A stretch of DNA of 64,000 bases, from contig CAWIGR010000014.1 in NCBI GenBank assembly GCA_963835705.1, positions 1 through 64,000 of the forward strand, given 5' to 3'. A program made the position numbers and the translations under genes. The DNA comes from JACVRW01 sp963835705. Lineage in GTDB: Bacteria; Actinomycetota; Thermoleophilia; Solirubrobacterales; Thermoleophilaceae. Of the stretch, positions 8,437-16,911 are shown in pieces. The notes beneath the pieces are model-generated. The model was not told the origin of the DNA, ran no database searches, and saw nothing but the letters and a program-made list of their open reading frames with translations. Each line of letters starts with the position of its first letter. The first letter of the stretch is position 1.

Positions 8437-9053
8437 GCCGCCTCACCATCGCCGTCCCGCGCGGGGCGCTCTTCGGCGGCACGCTCGACCTGCTCGACAC
8501 GCTCGGCGTCGACACCGCCGAGGTGCGCTCCAACGACCGCAAGCTGCTCTTCGCCGAGGCGGGCATCGTGACGATGCGGCCGTCGGACGTGCCCACCTAC
8601 GTCGAGCACGGCTCGGCCGACGTCGGGGTGACCGGCAAGGATGTCCTGCTCGAGCAGTCGCATCGCAACGTCTACGAGCTGGTGGACCTGGGCTTCGGCC
8701 GCTGCCGCATGGTCGTGGCCGCCCGCGACGGGGACCCGATCGGCGCCGCGCTGCGCCGGCTCGGCCGGGTGCGGATTGCGACCAAGTACCCCCGCGTCGC
8801 CGCCGGGCACTTCGCGGACACCGGCCGCCAGGCCGAGATCGTGGAGGTGAAGGGCTCGGTCGAGCTGGCGCCGCTCACCGGCCTCGTCGACGGGATCGTC
8901 GACCTCACCGCCACCGGCCGCACGCTCGAGGAGAACGGGCTGCGGGTGGTGGAGGAGATCGGGGTCTGCACGGCCCGGCTGATCGCCAATCCGGTGGCGC
9001 ACAAGCTGAAGGCGGCGGAGATCGACCGGATCGTCAAGAGGATCCGCTCGTGA
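8433..9053 (+). CDS. hisG: ATP phosphoribosyltransferase, short form (catalytic)
   Basis: This 206-residue short-form HisG starts LTIAVPRGALFGGTLDLL and has VPTYVEHGSADVGVTGKD, ATKYPRVAAGHF and the PRPP-loop region GIVDLTATGRTLEENGL. It joins ATP and PRPP in the first step of histidine synthesis. It lacks the C-terminal regulatory ACT-like domain of long HisG, so it should depend on HisZ. GTG start; it overlaps hisZ and hisD by 4 nt each. Confidence 0.95.
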   Translation: MSRLTIAVPRGALFGGTLDLLDTLGVDTAEVRSNDRKLLFAEAGIVTMRPSDVPTYVEHGSADVGVTGKDVLLEQSHRNVYELVDLGFGRCRMVVAARDGDPIGAALRRLGRVRIATKYPRVAAGHFADTGRQAEIVEVKGSVELAPLTGLVDGIVDLTATGRTLEENGLRVVEEIGVCTARLIANPVAHKLKAAEIDRIVKRIRS

Positions 9054-10231
9054 GCGGCCGCCGGCCCGAACGCCAGCACGAGCTCGAGGGCGCCGTTCGG
9101 GAGATCCTCGACGAGGTGCGGGAGGGCGGCGACGCGGCCGTCATCCGCCTCACGGAGCGCTTCGATCACGCCGAGCTGGGACCCGAGGAGCTCCGAGTCG
9201 ATGCTCGCGAGCTCGAGGGCTCGGTGGGCATCCTCGAGCGGGACGTCCTCAACGGCCTGCGCACCGCGATCGCCAACGTGCGCGCCGTGGCGCAGGCGCA
9301 GCTCCGCGATGCGGTCGCGGTGGACCTGCCGGAAGGACAGCGGGTGGAGGTGGCCGAGGTGCCGGTGCGGCGCGCCGCCATCTACGTGCCGGGCGGCCGG
9401 GCGCCGTACCCCTCCACCGTCGTGATGGGCGCGGTCACCGCGCGCGTTGCCGGGGTGGAGCAGGTCGCGATCTGCGCGCCGCCCGGCCCGGGAGGGCGCG
9501 CGCACCCGGTCATCCTCGCCGCCTGCGTGCTGTGCGAGGTCTCCGAGGTCTACCGGATGGGCGGGGCGCAGGCGATCGCCGCCCTCGCCTACGGCACCGA
9601 GTCGGTTCCGGCCGTCGATGTGATCGCCGGCCCGGGGAATCCCTGGGTGACCGAGGCCAAGCGGCAGGTCTACGGGCAGGTCGGGATCGACGGGCTCGCC
9701 GGGCCCAGCGAGCTGGCGGTGGTGGCCACGGCGGGCGCCGACCCCGAGCTCATCGTCGTCGACCTCCTCGCACAGGCCGAGCACGGGCCCGACAGCCCGC
9801 TCTGGCTGATCTCGCCGGAGCCGGCGCTGATCCAGGCCGTGGCGAACCGCGTGGCGGACGTGGAGACCGTCGAGGTGGAGAGCGCCCTCGCCGCTCTGCG
9901 GGAAGTGGAGGAGATCGCCCCGGAGCACCTCCAGCTCGTCGGCGAGGAGGCCGAGGGACTGGCCGGCCGGGTGCGCCGGGCGGGCTGCGTGTTCGTCGGG
10001 CCGGGCGCCGGCACCGCCTTCGGCGACTACGTGGCCGGCTCCAACCACGTGCTGCCCACCGGCGGGGCCGCGCGCTTCCAGTCGGCGCTGTCCGTGGCCA
10101 CGTTCCGGCGCCGCATGGCTCGCGTATCCTTGCCCGGCGAGGCGCCCGCCCGCCTCGCGCCCGCCGGCGCCGCTCTGGCCCGGGCCGAGGGCTTCCCCGT
10201 GCACGCCGAGTCGATGGAGCGCCGCGCGTGA
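9050..10231 (+). CDS. hisD: Histidinol dehydrogenase
   Basis: HisD performs the last two steps of histidine synthesis, oxidising L-histidinol to histidine with two NAD+ and a catalytic zinc. Family motifs are visible: EVPVRRAAIYVPGGRAPYPS, then GGAQAIAALAYGTE, VDVIAGPGNPWVTEAKRQV, GPSELAVVA, and AEHGPDSPLWL with the zinc/catalytic region. The protein is 393 residues, about 30-40 shorter than usual, mostly at the N-terminus. No longer in-frame start is plausible because GTG 9050 overlaps the hisG stop. Confidence 0.94.
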   Translation: MSGRRPERQHELEGAVREILDEVREGGDAAVIRLTERFDHAELGPEELRVDARELEGSVGILERDVLNGLRTAIANVRAVAQAQLRDAVAVDLPEGQRVEVAEVPVRRAAIYVPGGRAPYPSTVVMGAVTARVAGVEQVAICAPPGPGGRAHPVILAACVLCEVSEVYRMGGAQAIAALAYGTESVPAVDVIAGPGNPWVTEAKRQVYGQVGIDGLAGPSELAVVATAGADPELIVVDLLAQAEHGPDSPLWLISPEPALIQAVANRVADVETVEVESALAALREVEEIAPEHLQLVGEEAEGLAGRVRRAGCVFVGPGAGTAFGDYVAGSNHVLPTGGAARFQSALSVATFRRRMARVSLPGEAPARLAPAGAALARAEGFPVHAESMERRA

Positions 10232-10815
10232 GCCGCACCGCCCACATTCACCGAGTCACCGGCGAGACCGACGTCTCCCTCTCGCTGGCCCTGGACGGGA
10301 CCGGCGCCGGCGGGCGCGACACCGGGGTCGGCTTCTTCGACCACCTGCTCGACGCCGTGGCGCGCCACGGCGGTCTCGACCTCGACGTGCGAGTTCAGGG
10401 CGACCTCGAGACCGGGCCGCACCACACGGTCGAGGACACGGGGCTGGCGCTCGGACAAGCCCTCGACGAAGCGCTCGGCGACCGCTCCGGCATCCGCCGC
10501 TTCGGCCACGCCGTCGTGCCGATGGACGAGGCGCGCGCGTCGTGCGCCGTCGACGTCTCAGGGCGTCCGTTCACCGCCTTCGAAGGGTCCTTCCCGTCCG
10601 AGCGCGTGGCGGACTTCGACACCGACCTGGCCGAGGAGTTCGTGCGGGCCGTGGCGAACACGGCCAAGCTGACGGTCCACGTGAGCGTGGAGGCCGGCGC
10701 GAACGCCCACCACATGGTCGAGGCGTCGTTCAAGGCCTTCGCCCGGGCGCTGCGAGAGGCGGTCTCCGAGGACCCCCGGGTGCAGGGGGTGCCCTCCACG
10801 AAGGGCCTGCTGTGA
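10228..10815 (+). CDS. hisB: Imidazoleglycerol-phosphate dehydratase
   Basis: This 195-residue stand-alone IGPD opens RTAHIHRVTGETDVSLSL and has the manganese-binding motifs GFFDHLLDAVARHG, GPHHTVEDTGLALGQAL and AGANAHHMVEASFKAFARA. It dehydrates imidazoleglycerol phosphate to imidazoleacetol phosphate. There is no fused histidinol-phosphatase domain, as expected outside enterobacteria. GTG 10228 overlaps the hisD stop by 4 nt. Confidence 0.95.
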   Translation: MSRTAHIHRVTGETDVSLSLALDGTGAGGRDTGVGFFDHLLDAVARHGGLDLDVRVQGDLETGPHHTVEDTGLALGQALDEALGDRSGIRRFGHAVVPMDEARASCAVDVSGRPFTAFEGSFPSERVADFDTDLAEEFVRAVANTAKLTVHVSVEAGANAHHMVEASFKAFARALREAVSEDPRVQGVPSTKGLL

Positions 10816-11411
10816 TCGCGATCCTCGACTACGGGATGGGCAACCTGCGCTCCGTGGCCAAGGCGCTCGAGCACGTGGGAGCGGAGCCGGTGCTCACGCA
10901 CGACCACGCCCGCACGCGCGAAGCGAGCGCGATCGTGCTTCCGGGGGTTGGGGCGATGCCCAAGGCCATGCAGCAGGTCCGCCGGCTGGGTCTTGACGAC
11001 CTGCTCCGCGAGCGGGTCGAGGCGGGCGTGCCGGTGCTCGGGCTGTGCATGGGAATGCAGTTGCTGTTCGAGTCGACCGATGAGCACGGTGGGGCGGAGG
11101 GGATCGGCCTATTGGCGGGGCGGGTCGTCCGGCTGAAGGCTCCGCGTGTGCCGCAGATCGGGTGGAACCCCGTCGCATGGCGGCGGCGGAGCAGTCTGAA
11201 CGACGGGCTGCCGGATCCGTGCGCCTTCTACCACGCGAACTCGTTCGCGCCGCGACCGGCAAGCGAGGAGGACGTGCTCGGTACAGCCGAGTACGGCGAT
11301 GAGTTCGTCAGCGTCGTGGAGCGGCCGCCGGTCTACGGGCTGCAGTCGCATCCGGAGAAATCCGGCCCGGACGGGCTGCGCCTGCTGCGCAACTTCCTGC
11401 GCCTTTCATGA
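10812..11411 (+). CDS. hisH: Imidazole glycerol phosphate synthase, glutaminase subunit
   Basis: This class I glutamine amidotransferase of 199 residues has the conserved start IAILDYGMGNLRSVAKAL, the oxyanion strand PGVG, the nucleophile Cys in GLCMGMQLLFE, and the His/Glu dyad in GLQSHPEKSG. It supplies ammonia to HisF. GTG start with 4-nt overlap to hisB. Confidence 0.95.
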   Translation: MIAILDYGMGNLRSVAKALEHVGAEPVLTHDHARTREASAIVLPGVGAMPKAMQQVRRLGLDDLLRERVEAGVPVLGLCMGMQLLFESTDEHGGAEGIGLLAGRVVRLKAPRVPQIGWNPVAWRRRSSLNDGLPDPCAFYHANSFAPRPASEEDVLGTAEYGDEFVSVVERPPVYGLQSHPEKSGPDGLRLLRNFLRLS

Positions 11412-12130
11412 TCCTGCTCCCGGCGGTGGACATCCGCGACGGCCGGGCCGTTCGCCTGCGCCAAGGCGATTTCGACGACGAGACCGTCTACGCCGACGAC
11501 GCGTTCGAGGCCGCCCGCTCGTTCGTGGAGGCGGGGGCGCGCTTCCTGCATGTGGTCGACCTCGACGGGGCGCGCGAGGGCGAGCCGGTCAACCTGTCCC
11601 ACGTGGAGCGGATCGCGCGTGAGCTCGACGTGCCGGTCGAGCTGGGCGGGGGCCTGCGCTCGATCGCCTCGATCAGGCGCGCCCTCTCCGCCGGCGCGGC
11701 GCGCGTGGTGCTCGGCACCGCGGCGTTCACCGATCCGGAGCTGCTCGACGAGGCGCTCTCGGCGTTCACCTCGCGTGTCCTCGTGGGCGTCGACGTGCGC
11801 GGCGGGCAGGTGTCGGTGGCGGGCTGGACGCGGGAGACGCAGGCGCGCGGCGAGGACGCGATCGGCCGGCTCCAGCAGCAGGGCGCCACCCGCTTCGTCT
11901 ACACCAACGTGGACCGCGACGGGATGCTCGAGGGACCCGACCTGGACGAGGTGCGACGCGTGTCGGAGACGGTGCGCGGGCGCTTCCTCTACTCCGGCGG
12001 GATCGGCTCGCTCGAGGACCTCGAGGCGCTGCGGGAGCTGAGGCTCGTCAACCTGGCGGGCGTGATCTCCGGCAAGGCGCTGTACGAGGGGCGCTTCACC
12101 GTCCGCGACGGCCAGGCCGCCCTCGATTGA
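11408..12130 (+). CDS. hisA: Phosphoribosylformimino-AICAR-phosphate isomerase
   Basis: This 240-residue half-barrel-duplicated (beta/alpha)8 protein has the first catalytic Asp in LLPAVDIRDGRAVRL, the phosphate site VELGGGLRS, and the second half with the catalytic Asp in YTNVDRDGMLEGPD and SGGIGS. It performs an Amadori rearrangement of ProFAR to PRFAR. Because trpF is not in the window, it cannot be judged whether this is a dual-function PriA as in other actinobacteria. Overlaps hisH by 4 nt. Confidence 0.94.
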   Translation: MILLPAVDIRDGRAVRLRQGDFDDETVYADDAFEAARSFVEAGARFLHVVDLDGAREGEPVNLSHVERIARELDVPVELGGGLRSIASIRRALSAGAARVVLGTAAFTDPELLDEALSAFTSRVLVGVDVRGGQVSVAGWTRETQARGEDAIGRLQQQGATRFVYTNVDRDGMLEGPDLDEVRRVSETVRGRFLYSGGIGSLEDLEALRELRLVNLAGVISGKALYEGRFTVRDGQAALD

Positions 12131-12930
12131 TGCTGCTCAGACGCGTCATCCCGTGCCTCGACGTGGACAAGGGCCGCGTCGTGAAGGGCGTCGAGTTCGT
12201 CGATCTGCGCGACGCGGGCGACCCCGTCGAGCTGGCCGTGCGCTACCAGGACGAGGGTGCGGACGAGATCGTCTTCCTCGACATCACGGCGTCGCACGAG
12301 CGGCGCGAGACGGTGGCTGAGCTGGCGCGGCGCTGCGCGGACGACGTGTTCATCCCGTTCACGATCGGCGGCGGCGTGCGCTCTGCGCGCGACGCCCAGG
12401 CCGTGCTGGACGCGGGCGCCGACAAGGTGTCGGTGAACTCCGCCGCGGTCGCGCGCCCGGACCTGCTGGGCGAGATGGCCGAGGTGTTCGGCGCGCAGTG
12501 CGTGGTGCTGGCGATCGACGCCCGCCGCGAGGGGGGCTCGGATACGGATCGCTCCGGTGCCGGCCGAGCCGGCCCCCTCGCGCACTACGGCGTCTACGTC
12601 GAGGGCGGGCGCCGGCCGGTGGGACGCGACGCGATCGAGTGGGCGCGCGAAGGCGTCGAGCGCGGAGCGGGGGAGATCCTGCTGACGAGCATGGACCGCG
12701 ACGGCACCGAGGACGGCTACGAGCTCGAGCTGACGCGCGCGGTCGCGGAAGCCGTGGAGGTGCCCGTGATCGCGAGCGGCGGCGCGGGGGAGCTCGACCA
12801 CTTGGTCGAGGCGATCACGGAGGGCGGCGCGGACGCGGTGCTGTGCGCCTCGATCTTCCACTACGGCCGGCACACGGTGCGCGAGGCAAAGGAGCGGATG
12901 CGCGCGGCCGGGATCGCGGTGCGGCTGTGA
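12130..12930 (+). CDS. hisF: Imidazole glycerol phosphate synthase, cyclase subunit
   Basis: This (beta/alpha)8 cyclase is 266 residues. Catalytic Asp residues are seen in RRVIPCLDVDKGRVVKG and TSMDRDGTEDGYELE, with phosphate loops IPFTIGGGVRSA and VIASGGAGEL. Together with HisH it makes imidazoleglycerol phosphate and AICAR. Compared with the usual HisF it has about 15-18 extra residues in the hairpin after VVLAIDARREG, where DRSGAGRAGPLAHY appears. This insertion is encoded by a palindromic repeat also found in cdsA. ATG 12130 shares one base with the hisA stop (TGATG). No hisC, hisI or hisE follows. Confidence 0.95.
   Translation: MLLRRVIPCLDVDKGRVVKGVEFVDLRDAGDPVELAVRYQDEGADEIVFLDITASHERRETVAELARRCADDVFIPFTIGGGVRSARDAQAVLDAGADKVSVNSAAVARPDLLGEMAEVFGAQCVVLAIDARREGGSDTDRSGAGRAGPLAHYGVYVEGGRRPVGRDAIEWAREGVERGAGEILLTSMDRDGTEDGYELELTRAVAEAVEVPVIASGGAGELDHLVEAITEGGADAVLCASIFHYGRHTVREAKERMRAAGIAVRL
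12547..12585 (+). repeat. Palindromic element copy 1, inserted in frame in hisF
   Basis: This 39-bp element begins GATCGCTCCGGT, contains the hairpin GCCGGC-CGA-GCCGGC (12559-12573) and ends CCCTCGCGCAC. It matches 37 of 39 bases in cdsA (23554-23592). The only differences, C12561/G12571 against G23568/C23578, form a swapped base pair in the stem. Both copies are read in the same frame (DRSGAGRAxPLAH). Weaker similarity (CGGAtAC / CGGAAAC) continues about 7 nt upstream. Confidence 0.8.
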
Positions 12931-14159
12931 GCACCGCCGATCTGCGCGAGCGCGTCCGGCGGCTGCCGGGCATGGAGCGCCTGCTGAGGGCGCTGGACGG
13001 GCTGCCTCCGACGTATCTGGTCGGGGGCTGGGTCCGGGACCTTCTGCGCGGCGAGCTGCCCGAGCGCGGGCCCGATCTCGCCACGGAGGGGGATGCCCCG
13101 CTGGTGGCGCGGGCGCTCGCGGACCGGCTCGGCGGCGGGGTGCGCGAGTACGAGCGCTTCCGCACCGCGATCGTCCGGATCGGCGACGTGGATGTGGACC
13201 TCGTCACGGCCCGCCGGGAGACCTACGACGCGCCGGGCGCGCTGCCCCGGGTGGAGGCGGCGTCGCTGCGCGAGGACCTTGCTCGGCGCGACTTCGCAGT
13301 CAACGCGATGGCGATCGCCCTGAAGGGCGACGATCTGGGCCACCTCTACGATCCGCACGGTGGGCTCCCAGACCTCGACGCCGGCGTGCTGCGCGTGCTC
13401 CACGACCAGAGCTTCGAGGACGACCCGACCCGGCTCCTGCGCGGCGTGAGGTTCGAGGCGCGCCTGGGCTTCGGCTTCGACCCGGAGACCGAGGTACTCG
13501 CCCGCGAGGCGATCGCCTCGGACGCGCTGGCCACGGTGTCCGCGGACCGGATCGGGAGGGAGCTCGTGAAGATCCTCGAGGAGACGGAGGCGCCCTCGGC
13601 GGTGGCGAGGCTGAAGGAGCTCGGGATCACCTCCGCGATGCACCCCGCCCTGGCTCCCGACCCCGAGGAGGTGGCCTCGGCGGCGCTCGGCGCGGTCACG
13701 CTGGGCGCCAACCGCGTGACCGCCGAGCTGGCGGCGATGGTCGTGGGGGATCCGCAGGAGCTGGACCTCTGGGTGGCGGCGCTGCCCCTCGAGGCACGCG
13801 ACCGCGACGCGGTGGCGCGGGCCGCGCGGGTGGCGCCCCGGCTGTGCACGGCGCTCCGGGAGCGCGAGCACACGCCGTCGGAGCTCCGAGCGCTGCTCGC
13901 GAGCGAGCCGACCGAGGCACTGGCGCTCGCGCTGGCGCTAGGGGCGCCGGCCGACCCGGTGCTCCGCTGGGCGACCGAGCTGAGCCGGGTCGGGCTCGAG
14001 ATCGGCGGCGGCGACCTGCTGGCGGCCGGCGTGCCCGAAGGCCCCGCGATCGGCCGGGCGCTCGAGGAGACGCTTCGCCGGAAGCTGGATGGCCTCGTGG
14101 ACGGCCGGGACGAGGAGCTGGAGTCGGCGCTGTCGCTCGCCCGGAGCAAGGCGGAATGA
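12927..14159 (+). CDS. cca: CCA tRNA nucleotidyltransferase / poly(A) polymerase family
   Basis: This 410-residue class II nucleotidyltransferase has the head motif TYLVGGWVRDLLRG, the third carboxylate region VDVDLVTARRETY, motif B/C ARRDFAVNAMAIAL, and the ERxxxE-type motif DPTRLLRGVRFEARL with DRIGRELVKIL. These enzymes add or repair the 3' CCA of tRNA. The usual DxD metal motif reads G-P-D here (RGPDLATEGD), so one metal ligand seems replaced by Gly. The enzyme could be inactive, or this could be a variant. GTG 12927 overlaps the hisF stop. Confidence 0.85.
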   Translation: MSTADLRERVRRLPGMERLLRALDGLPPTYLVGGWVRDLLRGELPERGPDLATEGDAPLVARALADRLGGGVREYERFRTAIVRIGDVDVDLVTARRETYDAPGALPRVEAASLREDLARRDFAVNAMAIALKGDDLGHLYDPHGGLPDLDAGVLRVLHDQSFEDDPTRLLRGVRFEARLGFGFDPETEVLAREAIASDALATVSADRIGRELVKILEETEAPSAVARLKELGITSAMHPALAPDPEEVASAALGAVTLGANRVTAELAAMVVGDPQELDLWVAALPLEARDRDAVARAARVAPRLCTALREREHTPSELRALLASEPTEALALALALGAPADPVLRWATELSRVGLEIGGGDLLAAGVPEGPAIGRALEETLRRKLDGLVDGRDEELESALSLARSKAE

Positions 14160-14884
14160 GCGAGCTCTTCGACGAGCTGCTGCTGCCCGGGGCAAGCGCG
14201 GTCTTCTCGACCCGCCACGGCGGTGTCTCCCGCGGCCCCTATCGCTCGCTCAACCTCGGCATCCTCACCGACGACGAGCCGGGGAACGTCGCCGAGAACC
14301 GGCGCCGGCTCGCCGATGGCGCGCGCGTGCATCCCGAGCGGGTCGTAATGGGCTGGCAGGTCCACGGCGCGGACCTCCGCGAGTGGGACGGCCCCGACCC
14401 CCAGAACGTCTACGCCGAGCCGGGCGGCAAGCAGCTGCCGCGCGTGGACGGCCACATCACCAGCGAGCGCGCGCTGGCACTGCTCGTGCTCGTGGCCGAC
14501 TGCTTCCCGGTCGCGCTCTCCGACGGAAGTCGCGCAGCCATGCTCCACTGCGGCTGGCGCCCGCTCGCCGGCGGCATCGTCCAGAAGGCGGTGGAGCGCT
14601 TCGAGCGGCCTCCCGCGGCCGCCGTCGGGCCGGGAATCGGCGGCTGCTGCTACGAGGTGGGCCCCGAAGTGCTCGCCGAGTTCGAGGACGTCCGCGGCGC
14701 CGCCGACGGCCGCATGCTCGACCTCCGAAAGGTGATCGAGGCCCGGCTCGCCGCCGCCGGCGTCACGCAGGTGGAGCACCTCGACTGCTGCACCAGCTGT
14801 CACCCCGACCTGTACTTCTCCCACCGCCGCGACGACGGCCTCACCGGGCGCCAGGCGGGAATGGTCGTGCTCGATGGACGCTGA
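14156..14884 (+). CDS. pgeF: Peptidoglycan editing factor / laccase-domain purine nucleoside phosphorylase-like (YfiH/PgeF)
   Basis: This 242-residue laccase-domain protein has the family sequence AVFSTRHGGVSRGPYRSLNLG, VVMGWQVHGADL, LLVLVADCFPVALSD (metal Cys), AMLHCGWRPLAGGIV (metal His) and GPGIGGCCYEVGPEV, and a Cys-rich tail DCCTSCHPDLYFSHRRD. Members act on purine nucleosides and on wrong amino acids in UDP-MurNAc; which applies here is unknown. ATG 14156 overlaps the cca stop by 4 nt, and the 3' end overlaps yggS by 11 nt. Confidence 0.9.
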   Translation: MSELFDELLLPGASAVFSTRHGGVSRGPYRSLNLGILTDDEPGNVAENRRRLADGARVHPERVVMGWQVHGADLREWDGPDPQNVYAEPGGKQLPRVDGHITSERALALLVLVADCFPVALSDGSRAAMLHCGWRPLAGGIVQKAVERFERPPAAAVGPGIGGCCYEVGPEVLAEFEDVRGAADGRMLDLRKVIEARLAAAGVTQVEHLDCCTSCHPDLYFSHRRDDGLTGRQAGMVVLDGR

Positions 14885-15479
14885 GACCGTCCGCCGCAAC
14901 CTGGAGCAGGTGCGGGAGCGGATCGGGCCGGACGTGGAGGTGCTGGCGGCCACCAAGTACGTCGAGGCCGCCGGCCTGCCCGCGCTCGCCGAGGCCGGCA
15001 TCGAGCTGGTGGGAGAGAACCGCGCCCAGGACCTCCTGGCGAAGCAGGAGGAGCACCTCGACCTGTTCACCTGGGACTTCATCGGCGCGCTCCAGAGCCG
15101 CAAGCTGAAGGACATCTCGCCCAACGTCCGCCTGATCCACTCGATCGCGTCGGAGTCGGCGCTGCGGCGACTCGAGCAGAACCCGGCGCCCGAGGTGCTC
15201 ATCCAGGTGAACGTGGCGGGCGAGGACTCGAAGGAGGGGGTGGACCCCTCCGAGCTCGGCGCCTACATCGAGCGCTGCCCCTGCCCGGTCACCGGCCTGA
15301 TGACGATGCCGCCCTTCGTGGAGGACCCGGAGGACAGCCGCCGCCACTTCGCCCGCCTCGCCGAGCTGGCGGCCGGCCACGGGCTCGAGCGGCTGTCCAT
15401 GGGCACGTCGCAGGATTACGAGGTGGCGGTGCAGGAGGGCGCCACGATCGTCCGGCTCGGCAGCGTCCTCTACGACTGA
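14874..15479 (+). CDS. yggS: YggS/PLPBP family pyridoxal-phosphate homeostasis protein
   Basis: This 201-residue single-domain PLP-barrel protein has the PLP lysine in VLAATKYVEAAGLPAL, then GENRAQDLLAKQ, WDFIGALQSRKLKD, IQVNVAGEDSKEGV, and LSMGTSQDYEVAVQEGATIVRLG. It buffers PLP and affects amino-acid balance rather than catalysing a known reaction. It sits between pgeF and sepF, the usual actinobacterial and Gram-positive order near the division cluster, here interrupted by two minus-strand genes. Confidence 0.93.
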   Translation: MDAETVRRNLEQVRERIGPDVEVLAATKYVEAAGLPALAEAGIELVGENRAQDLLAKQEEHLDLFTWDFIGALQSRKLKDISPNVRLIHSIASESALRRLEQNPAPEVLIQVNVAGEDSKEGVDPSELGAYIERCPCPVTGLMTMPPFVEDPEDSRRHFARLAELAAGHGLERLSMGTSQDYEVAVQEGATIVRLGSVLYD

Positions 15480-15483
15480 GCGC

Positions 15484-16125
15484 CTACTCCCAGCGCCAGG
15501 AGTCGATCACCTCGTCGAAGGCGTCGGCCCCCTCCTCGAAGCCCGCCGGGAGGGCGGAGAGCGTGACCGTGTAGGCGGCGCCGCCCATCACGGCCGTGAC
15601 CTGCCGCACCCGCGTCTCGGGGCCGGCGTTCCGGTAGTCCCAGGTCACCGCCTCCTCGCCGTCGAGCTCGGCGTCGCGGGGTTCCGTGATCCCGCTCGGG
15701 CCGAGGGACTCGATCGTCTCGACGAGCTCCGGCGGGTACCCCGCGCCGGCCGGGTCGCGCAGGCCGGCGAGGCTTACCTCCGCGTACTGCGCCGCCGTGA
15801 CGTCCGCCGGCACGCCGGGCTCGCGGATCACGTTCACGTTGGTGGCGAACCCGCCCTCGCGGTCGCCGACCACGAGGGAATCAGGCCGGAACGGGCCGAC
15901 CTCGATGTCGTCGCCGTCCTCCTCCTCCCAGCCGTCGGGCACCGCGTAGACGTAGCCGGTACCCTCGACCTGGTCCTGCTCCTCGCCGCCGCAGCCGGCC
16001 AGAGCGAGCGCGGCGATCAGGATCCCGAGCCTACGTATAGCCGTGCCGCTCGAGGAAGTCGCCGATCTCGCCGGAGAGGCGGGCGCCCTGCCATGCAAGC
16101 GGCGATGTTCCCCTGTCCTCGACAA
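15484..16125 (-). CDS. Predicted lipoprotein of unknown function
   Basis: The protein has a lipobox: IRRLGILIAALALAGCGGEE, with Cys at about residue 45, so it should be lipid-anchored outside the membrane. The mature part (about 170 residues) has GYVYAVPDGW, TNVNVIREPGVPADVTAAQYA and a C-terminal DEVIDSWRWE, reminiscent of the LpqN/PsbP-like lipoproteins, but this is tentative. TTG at 16125 is preceded 8 nt upstream by GAGGAG, and no closer canonical start exists before the lipobox except TTG 16098. It overlaps the 3' end of the hydrolase by 95 nt and is convergent with yggS. Confidence 0.75.
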   Translation of the reverse strand: MSRTGEHRRLHGRAPASPARSATSSSGTAIRRLGILIAALALAGCGGEEQDQVEGTGYVYAVPDGWEEEDGDDIEVGPFRPDSLVVGDREGGFATNVNVIREPGVPADVTAAQYAEVSLAGLRDPAGAGYPPELVETIESLGPSGITEPRDAELDGEEAVTWDYRNAGPETRVRQVTAVMGGAAYTVTLSALPAGFEEGADAFDEVIDSWRWE

Positions 16126-16858
16126 CCAGCTCGCTCCTCGGGAGCTTGCGATCGTATTCCTCCGCGATGCCGAGCGGGTGCAGGCTGTCGGCGTCGTCCT
16201 GCGAGCCCACGATCAACACCGGCACGTCTAGGTCGCAGAGGGCGTCGAGCCCCTTCCACGCCACCGAGCGCGGGACCTGCCGCAGGGCCTCGGCCACGGC
16301 CGCCGGGTCGAGATGCCGCTCCATGCGCTGGCGGGTCGCCTCGCGCGCGATCTCGCGCCAGCGCTCAGGCAGGCCCTCGGGCTGCGCCACCTCCACGAAG
16401 GCGTCCACGCCCCCGCGCTCCAGCCCGGCCGCCATGCGCTCCCAGGAGTCACCGTCCACGTCGCCGGTGCGCGCGTAGCCCGTGTAGGCCGGCGTGATCT
16501 GCACCAGCGCCGCCACGCGCTCCGGGTGCCGGAGCGTGAAGGCCATCGCGGTCGCCGCGCCCATCGAGCTCCCCACGAGGGCGGTGCGCTCGATGCCGAG
16601 CCGCGCGAGGACGGCCTCCAGGTCCTCCACGAGATCGGCGTACTCGTAGCTGTGGCCGGGGGAGGAGGCGCCGTGCCCGCGGGCGTCGTAGGCGATCAGG
16701 CGATAGCCGCGCTTGATCAGGTGACGCGAGCCCTGCACGACGTTGCGCCGCGTGGCCGACAGCCCGTGGAGGAGCACCACCGGAGGGCCGTCGCCGGCCT
16801 GTTCGCCCCGCAGCACGACCCCGTCGTCGCGCTCGACCTGAAACGCATTGGATTCCAC
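16031..16858 (-). CDS. Alpha/beta hydrolase
   Basis: This alpha/beta hydrolase has the oxyanion HGLSATRRNV, strand AYDARGHGASS, nucleophile elbow ALVGSSMGAATAM, and the acid region PVLIVGSQDDADSLHPL. The expected late His is not in a normal G-x-H motif near the C-terminus (VVEDRGTSPLAWQ), so the triad may be incomplete or the C-terminus altered. GTG 16858 gives VESNAFQVERDDG; TTG 16876 is an alternative. It is divergent from sepF with about 50 nt between starts. Confidence 0.78.
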   Translation of the reverse strand: MESNAFQVERDDGVVLRGEQAGDGPPVVLLHGLSATRRNVVQGSRHLIKRGYRLIAYDARGHGASSPGHSYEYADLVEDLEAVLARLGIERTALVGSSMGAATAMAFTLRHPERVAALVQITPAYTGYARTGDVDGDSWERMAAGLERGGVDAFVEVAQPEGLPERWREIAREATRQRMERHLDPAAVAEALRQVPRSVAWKGLDALCDLDVPVLIVGSQDDADSLHPLGIAEEYDRKLPRSELVVEDRGTSPLAWQGARLSGEIGDFLERHGYT

Positions 16859-16911
16859 GGTCCTACACTGTGACAAGGAGTTTCCCCCCTACGCTCGAAA
16901 AGCAGGTCAGC

